This document shows, one piece after another, positions 15,515 to 24,517 of a DNA stretch of 64,000 nt. How positions within the stretch are numbered: position 1 is the stretch's first letter; the number at the start of each line of letters is the position of its first letter. Source of the DNA: Gramella jeungdoensis (lineage in GTDB: Bacteria > Bacteroidota > Bacteroidia > Flavobacteriales > Flavobacteriaceae). The position numbers and the translations under genes were made by a program. The DNA is taken from NCBI RefSeq assembly GCF_023805255.1, contig NZ_JAMSCK010000002.1, forward strand, positions 62,001-126,000. Reading direction: 5' to 3'. Under the pieces are notes generated by a model. The model saw only the letters and a list, made by a program, of their open reading frames with translations, was not told where the DNA came from and ran no database searches.

Positions 15515-15721
15515 ATGCAAATTGAATTGAGATCGAAAATCACTTGTCCCGAGTGCGGGCATGAAAAGGAAGAGCTAATGCCTGAAAACGCCTGCCAGTT
15601 CTTTTATGAATGTGAGAATTGTAATAAGGTAATAAAACCGAAAGAAGGAGATTGTTGTGTTTTTTGTTCTTACGGAACACGCCCCTGTCCTCCTGTTCAG
15701 AAAAATCAAAGTTGTTGCTGA
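15515..15721 (+). CDS. GDCCVxC-type cysteine-rich small protein
   Basis: The 68-residue protein is dense in paired cysteines: CPECGH (11-16), CENC (33-36), GDCCVFC (45-51) and a final SCC. The GDCCVxC signature defines a small family found beside merT-like genes, which suggests a role in binding or handing on mercury or other soft metals; this is context-based and not demonstrated. I chose ATG 15515 (MQIELRSKITCPEC) over an upstream TTG at 15506. The merT gene before it is broken, so this protein is probably an orphan. It ends 13 bases before the decarboxylase start. Confidence 0.85.
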   Translation: MQIELRSKITCPECGHEKEELMPENACQFFYECENCNKVIKPKEGDCCVFCSYGTRPCPPVQKNQSCC

Positions 15722-15734
15722 ATGTCTTAAATCT

Positions 15735-17183
15735 ATGATTGAAAAAATTAAGGAACTGGAAGCTTTGTCCAGAATTTTAAGCCCTTCCGGGGAGCAAAAA
15801 GAAAAATGGAACTCACGGGTACTTCAATACTCAGATTCCTTTCTGAAGGATATTGAAAAAGATAAGGCCTATTATCATTCCGAAGAAAAAGGCAGGGGGA
15901 TATATGAATTCGATATTAGCGAAGAGCCAACCGAACTTACCAGGCTAATAACTGCCGTAGAAAACAATATTGACAATGCCGGCATTAATCCTGCTTCAGG
16001 CGGGCATATGGGTTATATTCCGGGTGGCGGGCTTTATCCTTCTGCACTGGGGGATTATATGGCCGCTATCAGTAACCGATATGCAGGTGTTTTCTTTGCC
16101 GCTCCCGGGGCGGTCAGGCTTGAAAATATGCTGCTCAGGTGGATGTGCAGGCTTATGGGTTTCCCTGAGAATTCTGCAGGTAATCTTACCTCAGGGGGAT
16201 CTATCGCAAATCTTATCGCTATAGTTACGGCTCGTGAAGCCCAGGGGCTTAAGGCCCGTGATTTTGAAAATGCCGTGATCTATCTATCAGAACAGGCGCA
16301 TCATTCCCTACATAAGGCTATTCGTATCGCCGGTTTATCTGAAGCGCATTTAAGGTATATCCCGATGGATGAAAACCTGAGGCTGTCAGCCACAGCACTT
16401 GAAAAAGCGATGATAAAGGATAAAGAGAGTGGTCTTATTCCCTTCTTTATAAATGCTTCGATAGGAACTACGAATACCGGGGCGGTAGACCCGGTAAATT
16501 CCATAGCCGATATTGCAGAAAAATACGGACTCTGGTTTCATATTGATGCCGCTTATGGAGGGTTCTTCAAACTCGTACCTGGACTGAAAGAAAAATTTAA
16601 GGGGGTAGAAAGAGCTGATTCCATTACCCTTGATCCTCATAAATCCCTTTTCCTGCCATTCGGAACAGGAGCAGTACTGGTAAAGAATAAAGAAGCGCTT
16701 TTAAAGGTACATCATTACCTGGCAGATTATATGCAGGATACTCATACCGAAAATGAAGAGATCTCTCCGGCCGATATCTCTCCTGAACTTACCAAGCATT
16801 TCAGGGGCATGCGACTATGGCTGCCTTTAAAACTGTTTGGGTTGAAACCCTTCAGAGCAGCACTCGAAGAAAAGATATACCTGGCCCGTTATTTTCATCA
16901 GGAGATACAGAAAATTGAAGGTTTTGAAGTGGGCCCCGAACCAGAGCTTTCGGTCGCCATGTTTCGTTATGTGCCCGACGATGAAACCCGGGCAAATGAC
17001 TTTAATAGAAGGCTGCTGGAAGAAATAAGAAAGGACGGGCGTGTATTCCTGTCTTCTACCAACATAAATGATACCTACTGGATAAGGGTTGCAATACTGA
17101 TCTACAGGACACATCTTGATAAGATAGAACTCCTTTTGGAGATCATAAAAGGAAAGCTAATTGAACTTAGGAGCTCCGTTTAA
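15735..17183 (+). CDS. Group II pyridoxal-phosphate amino acid decarboxylase
   Basis: The 482-residue enzyme belongs to the family of aromatic-amino-acid, glutamate and diaminobutyrate decarboxylases. The PLP lysine is K303 in SITLDPHKSLFLPFG, the phosphate and ring contacts are D271 and A273 (HIDAAYGGF), and the stacking His is H190 (SEQAHHSLHKA). The glycine-rich TSGGSIANL (152-160) is also conserved. It would release carbon dioxide from an amino acid to give an amine in the cytoplasm. Motifs do not settle the substrate. I chose ATG 15735 (MIEKIKELEAL); the longer frame overlaps the cysteine-rich gene and has no support. Confidence 0.9.
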   Translation: MIEKIKELEALSRILSPSGEQKEKWNSRVLQYSDSFLKDIEKDKAYYHSEEKGRGIYEFDISEEPTELTRLITAVENNIDNAGINPASGGHMGYIPGGGLYPSALGDYMAAISNRYAGVFFAAPGAVRLENMLLRWMCRLMGFPENSAGNLTSGGSIANLIAIVTAREAQGLKARDFENAVIYLSEQAHHSLHKAIRIAGLSEAHLRYIPMDENLRLSATALEKAMIKDKESGLIPFFINASIGTTNTGAVDPVNSIADIAEKYGLWFHIDAAYGGFFKLVPGLKEKFKGVERADSITLDPHKSLFLPFGTGAVLVKNKEALLKVHHYLADYMQDTHTENEEISPADISPELTKHFRGMRLWLPLKLFGLKPFRAALEEKIYLARYFHQEIQKIEGFEVGPEPELSVAMFRYVPDDETRANDFNRRLLEEIRKDGRVFLSSTNINDTYWIRVAILIYRTHLDKIELLLEIIKGKLIELRSSV

Positions 17184-17293
17184 ATTCTTTAGTTTCCAGT
17201 ACTGCTAACTTCGGCATTTATTGATAAAACAATATGAAATAAGGACTAAATGCTGTAACTTATATGAGTGAATCAATTGTAAATGTGAATGTT

Positions 17294-17662
17294 ATGAAGA
17301 TTTCTGGAATAATTAGAATTGGTATCCTGTTAGTGGGATTTATGATCATTTCTTCTGCAGGGTTGAATGCCCAGGTAACAAAAAAGGTGAGAGCGGCAAA
17401 GAAGACAGAGGTGAAGTCTTATGAAGTTGTCGTTTCAGATCTGGAGTCTGAAGATCCGGCTGCTGCGCAACAGGCTCTTAAATGGAAAACAGCGAAGAAT
17501 TTTATGTTAACAAAAGAAGGTAATTTTATTCCTTATTTACCCACAAGGGAAGGTTCTGATTCAGAATCTAAGGATGATATAAGCGCTGCACCGGTTAATT
17601 GCGTAAAAATTTCATGCCCGGAAGGTTTTAAACCAGAAGTTGTGTGCTGGGAATGTCATTAA
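17294..17662 (+). CDS. Small exported protein with cysteine-rich C-terminus
   Basis: From ATG 17294 this gives 122 residues with a good signal peptide (MKISGIIRIGILLVGFMIIS... cleaved near LNAQ). The in-frame ATG 17264 would add ten residues and is less typical. The mature part is short and lysine-rich, and it ends with four cysteines in NCVKISCPEGF...VVCWECH. I recognise no family. The paired cysteines may form disulphides or bind metal. The gene has no clear operon partner; the next ORF begins 24 bases later. Confidence 0.6.
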   Translation: MKISGIIRIGILLVGFMIISSAGLNAQVTKKVRAAKKTEVKSYEVVVSDLESEDPAAAQQALKWKTAKNFMLTKEGNFIPYLPTREGSDSESKDDISAAPVNCVKISCPEGFKPEVVCWECH

Positions 17663-17686
17663 GGAATGCTGTTTTAACTTTAAAAG

Positions 17687-18058
17687 GTGAGGGTAAAGGA
17701 TTTGATAAAAGAATGGTTCAGCAAATGGGAGGAAGGTGATTTTCTGAATTTACCGGTATCAGATAACTTCTCACATATAAGTCCGTATGGAACCATTACA
17801 GGAAAAGATAAATACATAGAGTTGGTAGAAACTAATAAAGATAAATTTCTTGGGCATCGTTTTGAATTGCACGATGAGCTTTATGGAGAAGAGAGGGCCT
17901 GTGTGCGTTATACAGCCATTCAGGATGATTTTTCTCTAGAAGTAAGCGAATGGTATTATGTGCGCGATGGCCTCATTGAGGAAATTGTCGCCTATTATAA
18001 CATTGAAGGGGAAATAAGCGAGGATAGAAAGCTATCTAATCCGGAGGCTTTTGAATAG
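17687..18058 (+). CDS. NTF2-like (SnoaL-type) protein
   Basis: The 123-residue protein has the cone-shaped NTF2/SnoaL pattern: helix MRVKDLIKEWFSKWEEGDF, strand SHISPYGTITGKDKYIELVE, and strands RACVRYTAIQDDFSLEVSEW and GLIEEIVAYYN. Such proteins are small-molecule binding or isomerase-type folds, and no substrate is evident. The start is GTG 17687, the only usable start in the frame. It is 24 bases after the small exported protein. Confidence 0.75.
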   Translation: MRVKDLIKEWFSKWEEGDFLNLPVSDNFSHISPYGTITGKDKYIELVETNKDKFLGHRFELHDELYGEERACVRYTAIQDDFSLEVSEWYYVRDGLIEEIVAYYNIEGEISEDRKLSNPEAFE

Positions 18059-18267
18059 ACTAAAATGGTCAAAATAGGGCTTTGTTTTGACAGGATTGAA
18101 GCTCTAATAAGCTGAAAATGAAAATCTACATTAATATTTTTTTTGTAGGAAATATCTTTTGGAATTTAAAAAATGTGTAAGTTTACTTGCCAAATCTAAG
18201 TCTTAGCCTACTAACCGCGTTCCCTACTCCGCAGCTTGCGAGAGCTGAGACCACTAAACTTTAGAAC
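18059..18267. other. Spacer before the small membrane protein
   Basis: The 209-base stretch is AT-rich with long A and T runs (for example near 18136-18155) and a short GC-richer segment near 18213-18253. I see no gene, hairpin terminator or clear promoter. Confidence 0.4.
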
Positions 18268-18453
18268 ATGAATAAAGTTCGCATTATCGGGTTAGGGGTT
18301 ATAATCACAGGTTTTCTTACCGGGTATTTCTTTAAAGATTCAGATGTTTATATGTTTTCGGGAATGCTTATCGGCCTTGGGATAGGCTGGGCAATTACCG
18401 GTAAACTTCATGTAAGGTCACGAAGGAATAAAGTTTCCGTGGAATCTGAATGA
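18268..18453 (+). CDS. Small two-helix membrane protein, unknown function
   Basis: The 61-residue protein has two hydrophobic helices (VRIIGLGVIITGFLTGYFF and VYMFSGMLIGLGIGWAI) joined by the polar turn KDSD, and a basic tail KLHVRSRRNK. The glycine-zipper look of the second helix suggests helix packing in the inner membrane. I recognise no family. It has an ATG start and stands alone. Confidence 0.6.
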   Translation: MNKVRIIGLGVIITGFLTGYFFKDSDVYMFSGMLIGLGIGWAITGKLHVRSRRNKVSVESE

Positions 18454-18582
18454 CCCGCGCTTAGGTTAAGTTCAACCTGTTTTCATTTAAAGACCGCTCT
18501 GGTTTTACACGATATTCATTTCTACATTTTCAACAGGGAAATTATAGTTTTGAAGATTTTCAAATTATCTAAAACAATAGGT

Positions 18583-18613
18583 AAAACCCAGGCTTTTAGA
18601 AAGCCTGGGTTTT
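18583..18613 (-). terminator. Terminator downstream of the laminarinase gene
   Basis: The arms AAAACCCAGGCTT (18583-18595) and AAGCCTGGGTTTT (18601-18613) are perfectly complementary. Read from the minus strand it lies 19 bases after the GH16 stop codon; with T-runs on both sides it may work both ways. Confidence 0.85.
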
Positions 18614-18631
18614 TATTAGAAATTTCAGAAA

Positions 18632-21109
18632 CTACCTTTTTACAAGCCTCAGCGTTTTCGTCTGGTTCTTATTATTCTCTACTTTTACCAGATACATTCC
18701 GTTAGGAAAGTCAGAAATGTCGAATTCTCCTGTATCGTTACTTAGCTTTCTCTGGAACATGAGCTTTCCGCTCATATCATAGATACTTATTTTGTTAAGA
18801 GCTTCCATGCCTTTCATCGAAAATTCAACAACACTCCTTGTCGGGTTAGGTGACATAAGGAAGTTTAAAGTGGTTACTTTTTTAGTCCCATCTTTTGATA
18901 ATGTGGCATCACTTTTCTGAACAGAGGCTTTTTGAGCACCAGCCGTACAGGTTATTACATTACTGCTGCTATCATAGATCAAACTTGAATGTGATACAGC
19001 ATCTACACAAAGCTCTACTGTTACACTTCCTTTTGCACTAGCCTGGGTTTGCAGGACCGCTGTACCATCGGTTCCGGTAATCGCCGTAGCCTGCTCGCTA
19101 AAACTTCCCGAGAAAGTTCCCGATATACTGGCTCCTTCAACCGGATTCCCAAGATCATCAATAACTGTGACGGTAGCAGTCCCATATTTTGCTCCCTTAC
19201 CTGCATCTGCCGTACCGGTTGTTATTGAAGTTACATACATACTGGTAGCACTGCCTGTATTTTCTCCTGTAACATTTACACTAGCTGAGGTCGTACTTGC
19301 ATTATCATTATCGGTAGCCACCGCAGTAATGCTTGAAGAACCTTCAGGAACCTGCCAGTCGATAGAGTAAGGTTGAGAATTGTCTGATCCAATACTATTG
19401 CCGTTCACAAAGAATTCAACGAGATCCACCGTTCCGTCAGCATCGGAAGCGTCTGCAGTTATGCTTATGGTAGAGCCGGTGCTAAAGCTTGCTCCGTCTG
19501 AAGGATTGGTGACAGAGACAGCCGGGCTTTGGTTTGAAGCACCGCTATCTGCATTATAGCTATCCAGATTATCATAATAGTAGGTGTCACCGGTAAAGCT
19601 GTTCGAGTTGAATAGCAGGATCATACTTTGAACACCGGCGTCTGATGCCGAAGGATCGGGTTCATCCATAAGATCGAATTCCAGTCTCTGCCAGTTGTTA
19701 TTCTCTTTGATCGTAGCTACATATCGGCTATGTCTTCCCGTGGGATAATTGGTAGAAGTAGCATCGGCGGTTTCCAGTTGCAGGATTATTTCAGTTCCTA
19801 TGGGAGCATTGGTATACACATCTATATAGAACTTTTTGTTCTTTAATACATATTCTGAAGCATCAGTAATATTAGTCACATCGTAAACGATAAGATCATA
19901 CTGTTCTCCACTGTTACGTACATACTTTCCGCTTAGAGCACTGCTGTTTACAGGATTTGGTGCCGGGTTATTCACTTCGGTCAAAGTTCCGGTGGAAGAA
20001 GAAAAAGTAGCGGTGGCAGGATCATCAAAATTCTCAAATGAAAAAGCCTTTACATAAGGTGGCTCTACTTCTACAGCCATGCTTAGTGATTGACTGGTAC
20101 AGCCATCGTTAAAAGAAGCCGATACGCTTCCGCTTTCAGAGCCAAAATCTATAGTTACCGAATCGGTTCCCTGGCCGCTAACTATGCTTGCGCCTGAAGG
20201 TACGCTCCACGTGACATTTACCCCTGAAGCCAGATTGTCAAGAGAATATATGACGCCCGACTCCATATTAGAAACCACCGATTCGCCATCAATAGAAGGC
20301 TTGAACCCGTCATAAACTCTCACATAATCTACTTCCATGGTTGCAGGAAGCATGCTGTCATTAACTTCACCTCCAAGGTTTCCGCCAACCGCAACATTCA
20401 GCAGAAAGTGAAAATCCTTATCAAAGGGCCAGTTGGCAGGTGAGATATCCTGGGTGGTTTTAGTGGAATATAGAATTCCATCCATATACCATCGTATCTC
20501 ACCCGGTTCCCACTCAATGGCAAATTCATGAAATTCATTATAGAATACGTCATTCTGGAGTTTATAGGTATTTCCCTGTGACTGGTTATCGGGATACGGG
20601 TCTCCATAATGTATATAGCCAAGGATCTCATCAGGATTGGAGGCGACATACTCCATAATGTCTATTTCCCCGCTCTGAGGCCAGGTGCCGTAAAATTCAT
20701 CGGTGGGCAGCATCCAGAAAGCTGGCCATAAACCATCGCCTGCAGGTAATTTTATAGAGGCTTCGAACCTTCCATAAGTGAAATCGGCTTTCCCTTTGGA
20801 ATTTATCCTTCCCGAGGTGTACTGAGAGCCTCTAATGCGTTCCTTTCTGGCCGTGATCTTTAGAGTGCCATTGCTCACTTCAACATTGGCTTCCTGGTAG
20901 GATTGCAATTCATTGTTCCCCCATCCGCAGATATTCTGGTCACAACCATCCCCGATCTGATAGGTCCATTTTAAAAGATCAAGGTCGGTGCCGTCAAACT
21001 CATCCTGCCAGATAATATTAGGACACTGTGCCGTGAGTGACTGTAAACCGAAAATCAGTAAAATTAAAAAAGCATAATTTTTTAGCTCTTTTATTGTAGA
21101 ATTGTTCAT
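18632..21109 (-). CDS. GH16 laminarinase-like endo-glucanase with T9SS sorting domain
   Basis: The 825-residue protein is a secreted glycoside hydrolase. Order of parts: signal peptide (1-27), GH16 domain (about 30-268) with the catalytic motif GEIDIMEY (E148 nucleophile, D150, E153 acid/base), a PKD-like strand domain (273-350), and a carbohydrate-binding-like beta-sandwich (352-520). Two Ig-like domains (about 528-615 and 620-740) follow, then a type IX secretion sorting domain (SPNPTRSVVEFSMKG...MYLVKVENN). The GH16 motifs, with extra Met in the active site, fit endo-1,3-beta-glucanase (laminarinase), the algal storage glucan. No susC/susD genes are adjacent, so it seems a solo enzyme. Confidence 0.9.
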   Translation of the reverse strand: MNNSTIKELKNYAFLILLIFGLQSLTAQCPNIIWQDEFDGTDLDLLKWTYQIGDGCDQNICGWGNNELQSYQEANVEVSNGTLKITARKERIRGSQYTSGRINSKGKADFTYGRFEASIKLPAGDGLWPAFWMLPTDEFYGTWPQSGEIDIMEYVASNPDEILGYIHYGDPYPDNQSQGNTYKLQNDVFYNEFHEFAIEWEPGEIRWYMDGILYSTKTTQDISPANWPFDKDFHFLLNVAVGGNLGGEVNDSMLPATMEVDYVRVYDGFKPSIDGESVVSNMESGVIYSLDNLASGVNVTWSVPSGASIVSGQGTDSVTIDFGSESGSVSASFNDGCTSQSLSMAVEVEPPYVKAFSFENFDDPATATFSSSTGTLTEVNNPAPNPVNSSALSGKYVRNSGEQYDLIVYDVTNITDASEYVLKNKKFYIDVYTNAPIGTEIILQLETADATSTNYPTGRHSRYVATIKENNNWQRLEFDLMDEPDPSASDAGVQSMILLFNSNSFTGDTYYYDNLDSYNADSGASNQSPAVSVTNPSDGASFSTGSTISITADASDADGTVDLVEFFVNGNSIGSDNSQPYSIDWQVPEGSSSITAVATDNDNASTTSASVNVTGENTGSATSMYVTSITTGTADAGKGAKYGTATVTVIDDLGNPVEGASISGTFSGSFSEQATAITGTDGTAVLQTQASAKGSVTVELCVDAVSHSSLIYDSSSNVITCTAGAQKASVQKSDATLSKDGTKKVTTLNFLMSPNPTRSVVEFSMKGMEALNKISIYDMSGKLMFQRKLSNDTGEFDISDFPNGMYLVKVENNKNQTKTLRLVKR

Positions 21110-21409
21110 AATAGTAGGGTTTAATTGTTAGTAACGCATAAAACTATAGGTATGCTTGTCAGACTCCAAAATATGCGCCTCTACATGACCTCTACATTAG
21201 CTGTGAATCGGGCTTTTTTGACCAGATTTAACATAATTAGGTGTAAAAAAGAACTGACTTTAAGGATTTCCCCGAATTTAGGATCACGCTTTTTTTGATC
21301 GGATTTGTCACAAATTAGCCATTAATAAAACTAAGATCGGCGAGATTTAAGCTTGCTTTTTCTTAAATTGAATATCAAATTATAGGATTATTGATTCAAA
21401 AGATTGATC
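21110..21409. other. Divergent intergenic region between laminarinase and TfoX-like genes
   Basis: About 300 bases separate two divergent starts, so promoters for both must lie here. I see AT-rich DNA and T-runs (21214-21219, 21292-21297) but no exact TAnnTTTG box, no strong palindrome and no ORF worth calling. Confidence 0.4.
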
Positions 21410-21754
21410 ATGGCTTATGATGAATTTTTAGCTGATCGGGTTAGGCGCATTCTAAAGCAAAAAGCTGTTTCTTTTGAAGAGAAGCAAATGATGGGCGGTC
21501 TCTGCTTTATGGTAAACGATAAAATGTGTGTGGGTATTGTGGCAGATCAGCTTATGGCGAGAATCGACCCAGGAATTTATCGGGAAGCCCTTAAGAAGAA
21601 AGGCTGTAAAGAGATGAATTTTACCGGAAGACCAATGAAAGGATTTGTTTTTGTTGAACCCGATGGGATTGATACTGAAGAGGAGCTTGAATACTGGACT
21701 GGGCTTTGCCTCGATTTTAATCCTAAAGCAAAATCTAGTAAGAAAAAACACTGA
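21410..21754 (+). CDS. TfoX/Sxy N-terminal-domain protein
   Basis: The 114-residue protein is a single TfoX N-terminal domain: MAYDEFLADRVRRILKQ, the signature MMGGLCFMVNDKMCVGI, and GRPMKGFVFVEPDGI near the end. In gamma-proteobacteria TfoX/Sxy activates competence genes, but the short stand-alone form in Bacteroidota has unknown function. The ATG at 21410 is preferred over a TTG two codons earlier. The C-terminus is lysine-rich (KAKSSKKKH), which would suit nucleic-acid contact. Confidence 0.85.
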   Translation: MAYDEFLADRVRRILKQKAVSFEEKQMMGGLCFMVNDKMCVGIVADQLMARIDPGIYREALKKKGCKEMNFTGRPMKGFVFVEPDGIDTEEELEYWTGLCLDFNPKAKSSKKKH

Positions 21755-21855
21755 TTTAGTTTTCGCTTAAATAACTCTCAAATCTTTTATTCAATTATTT
21801 CCTTAAGTTTATAGAGCCTTTTTCAAAGCATACTGAAGGAGTTTAAAAATTATAA

Positions 21856-22578
21856 ATGATCGGAATTCTTTTTGGCCTTGCCATTTCCTGGGGGATTTTG
21901 TATTTGTTTGAAAAAAGAAGTCTTCTGGCTCTTGGCATCCTGCCCCCCGGTAAAAGATCTATGCAGTTCCTTATAGGATTCCTTGTAACCGGTATCCTGT
22001 GTATTGGGGTACAGTATCTTGAATTATTATTAAGTGCGGGACATTGGAAACTTAATGAGTCTGCTACGGCAGAGCTGCTTCTGAATATGTTCTGGTGGGA
22101 TTTTAAATCGGTATTCACTGAAGAACTATTATTCCGTGGAGCAATTCTTTTTATTCTGATAAGAAGAATTGGCGCCTTTAATGCCATTCTTTTTTCGGCA
22201 ATGGCTTTTGGGATTTACCACTGGTTCTCATTTGGAATTCTGGGGAATATAATGCCTATGATCATTGTTTTTATTGGAACCGGGATGATGGGTTATGCCT
22301 GGGCCCTGGCATTCCACAGGACAGGATCCATGGCCATGCCTATTGGGTTTCATCTGGGGTGGAACTTTACTTTCAACAGTATTTTTTCAAACGGCCCACT
22401 GGGAGAAGGTCTTGTTCTTACTGATGGAGGCCATGCAATAAATGACTGGTATTCGCTAATTGGGCTTATGCTGGTGCCCGTAGTCGTGTTTCTGGTCGTT
22501 AAATACCTGGTGCCTTCGGTTCAGGATAGATCCTTATCTTCAACAAAAAGCTTTTCAATCTCTAAGGCCAATCAATAG
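21856..22578 (+). CDS. CPBP-family intramembrane metalloprotease
   Basis: The 240-residue polytopic protein has the CPBP (Abi/CAAX protease) motifs: EELLFRG (89-95), with E89, E90 and R94, H122 in GIYHWFS, and FHLGWN (165-170), with H166 and N170. These residues form the intramembrane active site. Family members cleave prenylated or signal-like membrane peptides or act in bacteriocin self-immunity. About seven hydrophobic segments are visible. The stop is followed after two bases by the PqqB-like gene, suggesting one transcript. The cellular substrate is unknown. Confidence 0.88.
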   Translation: MIGILFGLAISWGILYLFEKRSLLALGILPPGKRSMQFLIGFLVTGILCIGVQYLELLLSAGHWKLNESATAELLLNMFWWDFKSVFTEELLFRGAILFILIRRIGAFNAILFSAMAFGIYHWFSFGILGNIMPMIIVFIGTGMMGYAWALAFHRTGSMAMPIGFHLGWNFTFNSIFSNGPLGEGLVLTDGGHAINDWYSLIGLMLVPVVVFLVVKYLVPSVQDRSLSSTKSFSISKANQ

Positions 22579-22580
22579 AA

Positions 22581-23543
22581 ATGAAAAAAATGAAAATTTT
22601 CCAGATACTAATTCTTTTAATAATTATCTCAAGCGAAGTTAACGCCCAGAATTTTACTATTCCTGACTCTGAAAGATCCGGAGTTTCTTTAATTGTCCTG
22701 GGAACCGTTCAGGATGGAGGCTCACCTCATATTGGATGCAAAAAAAGCTGTTGTGCAGCTTTATTTGAAGAGCCTGATAAAAACAGGAAAGTGGTTTCCC
22801 TGGGAATAGTCGATGCTTCGAATGATGCTAAATATCTTTTTGAAGCTACGCCAGATATCATCACCCAAATGAAAGCTCTGGCGCAAATGAGTACCTCCCC
22901 ACAAAAGGAAGTTCCAGACGGGATCTTTCTTACCCACGCTCATATTGGCCATTATACCGGGCTTATGTATCTGGGGAAGGAAGCTATGGGAGCAAGAGAT
23001 GTAAAGGTCTTCGCCATGCCAGAAATGAAAAACTTCCTTGAAAATAACGGGCCGTGGAGTCAGTTGGTTTCAGGCGGGAATATCAGTATTTCTCCCATTC
23101 AGAACCAAATTGAAGTAAGTCTTTCTCAAGATTTGAAGGTGGTTCCGCTAAAGGTTCCCCACCGTGATGAATATTCAGAAACTGTAGGCTTCAGGATCAT
23201 AGGCCCGGATAAAACCGCCTTATTCATCCCCGATATTGACAAATGGCATAAATGGGAGAGGGATATTAAATCCGAGATAAGGAAGGCAGATTATGCATTT
23301 CTGGATGCTACATTTTATGATGCTGCCGAGATTAATAATCGTGATATTTCCGAGATCCCGCATCCGTTCATCATAGAAAGTATAAGCCTGTTCAAAGATT
23401 TTCCTGAAGAGGAAAAGAAGAAAATATACTTTATACATATGAATCATACCAATCCGGCACTTGATGTAAAAAGTGAGCAATATTCTGAAATACTAGGGCA
23501 GGGCTTTAATGTCGCTCGCATTTATGATGAGTTTAAACTCTAG
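22581..23543 (+). CDS. Exported PqqB-like MBL-fold hydrolase
   Basis: The 320-residue protein has a signal peptide (residues 1-22, ending VNAQ) and a metallo-beta-lactamase fold. Metal-binding motifs are THAHIGHYTGL (H119, H121, H124), H195-like VPHRDEYSETVGF, and D-residues in FIPDIDKW and LDATFY. The N-terminal signature GTVQDGGSPHIGCKKSCC resembles PqqB of pyrroloquinoline quinone synthesis, which also starts with a Q-D-[AG]-G block and a Cys pair. No other pqq genes are nearby and the protein is exported, so a role in PQQ synthesis is unlikely. It is two bases after the CPBP gene. Confidence 0.85.
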   Translation: MKKMKIFQILILLIIISSEVNAQNFTIPDSERSGVSLIVLGTVQDGGSPHIGCKKSCCAALFEEPDKNRKVVSLGIVDASNDAKYLFEATPDIITQMKALAQMSTSPQKEVPDGIFLTHAHIGHYTGLMYLGKEAMGARDVKVFAMPEMKNFLENNGPWSQLVSGGNISISPIQNQIEVSLSQDLKVVPLKVPHRDEYSETVGFRIIGPDKTALFIPDIDKWHKWERDIKSEIRKADYAFLDATFYDAAEINNRDISEIPHPFIIESISLFKDFPEEEKKKIYFIHMNHTNPALDVKSEQYSEILGQGFNVARIYDEFKL

Positions 23544-23745
23544 GTAGGATTCATTTTTTTCTTTTTAAAGGAAGCTTACCGGTAAGTTGAAGCATTCCCA
23601 GTAGATTAAATTCTTTTCTTAACTCTTTTTTCATTGGGTTGATTATTCAAAAACGTATTTTGTTTAAAAAAAACGTTAAAAGATTAAACAAAACAATCAA
23701 AAGTTATATCTTTATGGAAATTAACTAATTGAAATTAAAGTTGTT
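23544..23745. other. Spacer with a 12-bp perfect palindrome before the fasciclin gene
   Basis: CTTACCGGTAAG (23575-23586) is a perfect palindrome 30 bases after the PqqB-like gene. AT-rich DNA follows, and a near-consensus -7 box (TATCTTTA, about 23708) lies before the fasciclin gene. No T-run supports termination at the palindrome. Confidence 0.45.
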
Positions 23746-24384
23746 ATGAAGAAAATTATTTTAAACTCTGTTTTATTGCTCTTTTCCGTGGTGCTATTTA
23801 CAGCCTGCGAAAAGGATGATCCTTCACCGACAGATCCTAATAGCTCTGATCTGGCTATCTATGAGGTAATGGACCTGTATACCGGTATAAATGATAACGG
23901 AAAAAAGCCCGCGCCTAAAAAAGGTGATGATCCTATTGCTGTGATCGCCCAGCAGGGTGGATTTGACGAGTTGGTTTCTGCTCTTGTTTATGTGGACTCC
24001 GAACTTGGTACAGGTCTAGTAGGTCTATTTAGCAGCGATGATGACCAGTACACTGTTTTTGCCCCTACCGATGATGCATTTGAAGCTCTGTATGCTGCAT
24101 TAAGTACCGATGAGGCCGTAGTGGATGAGATTACCGATCTTCCTGCCGAACTCGTACTGGATGTGCTTTTATACCATGTAACCGATGGTAGAAGAGCTGC
24201 AAACAGCGTAGTGCCACCCAGAAACTATAAGTATATCACCACTCTTCTTGGAGAAGAATTTCAGGTTAATACAGACGCCGAGATCATGGCCATAGGAAGT
24301 ACTGCCCAGATCATTGCGGCCGATGTTTCAGCCTCTAATGGAATAATACATGTTATTGACGCAGTATTATTGCCTATAAATTAA
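23746..24384 (+). CDS. Fasciclin-domain lipoprotein
   Basis: The 212-residue lipoprotein (lipobox FTACEK, Cys21) has one fasciclin (FAS1) domain. Its conserved boxes are YTVFAPTDDAFEAL (H1 box) and LLYHVTDG, with a final IIHVIDAVLLP (H2 box). FAS1 domains mediate adhesion to surfaces, glycans or other proteins at the cell envelope. The linker between lipobox and domain is rich in Asp and Pro and is typical of surface lipoproteins. It is a single gene with a terminator after it. Confidence 0.92.
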   Translation: MKKIILNSVLLLFSVVLFTACEKDDPSPTDPNSSDLAIYEVMDLYTGINDNGKKPAPKKGDDPIAVIAQQGGFDELVSALVYVDSELGTGLVGLFSSDDDQYTVFAPTDDAFEALYAALSTDEAVVDEITDLPAELVLDVLLYHVTDGRRAANSVVPPRNYKYITTLLGEEFQVNTDAEIMAIGSTAQIIAADVSASNGIIHVIDAVLLPIN

Positions 24385-24415
24385 TACCCTCTATTGTTTT
24401 CATTTATTTTCATTA

Positions 24416-24447
24416 AGAGGCTATCCATCCCGGGTAGCCTTTTTTTA
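24416..24447 (+). terminator. Terminator after the fasciclin gene
   Basis: The arms AGGCTA (24418-24423) and TAGCCT (24435-24440), extended by CC/GG past a one-base bulge, are followed by a run of seven T. Confidence 0.85.
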
Positions 24448-24517
24448 TATGGTTTTCCAAAATTTGCAAGCTAAATTCAATATCTTTTTATTTCAATTTA
24501 GCCGGAACCATCTTAAT

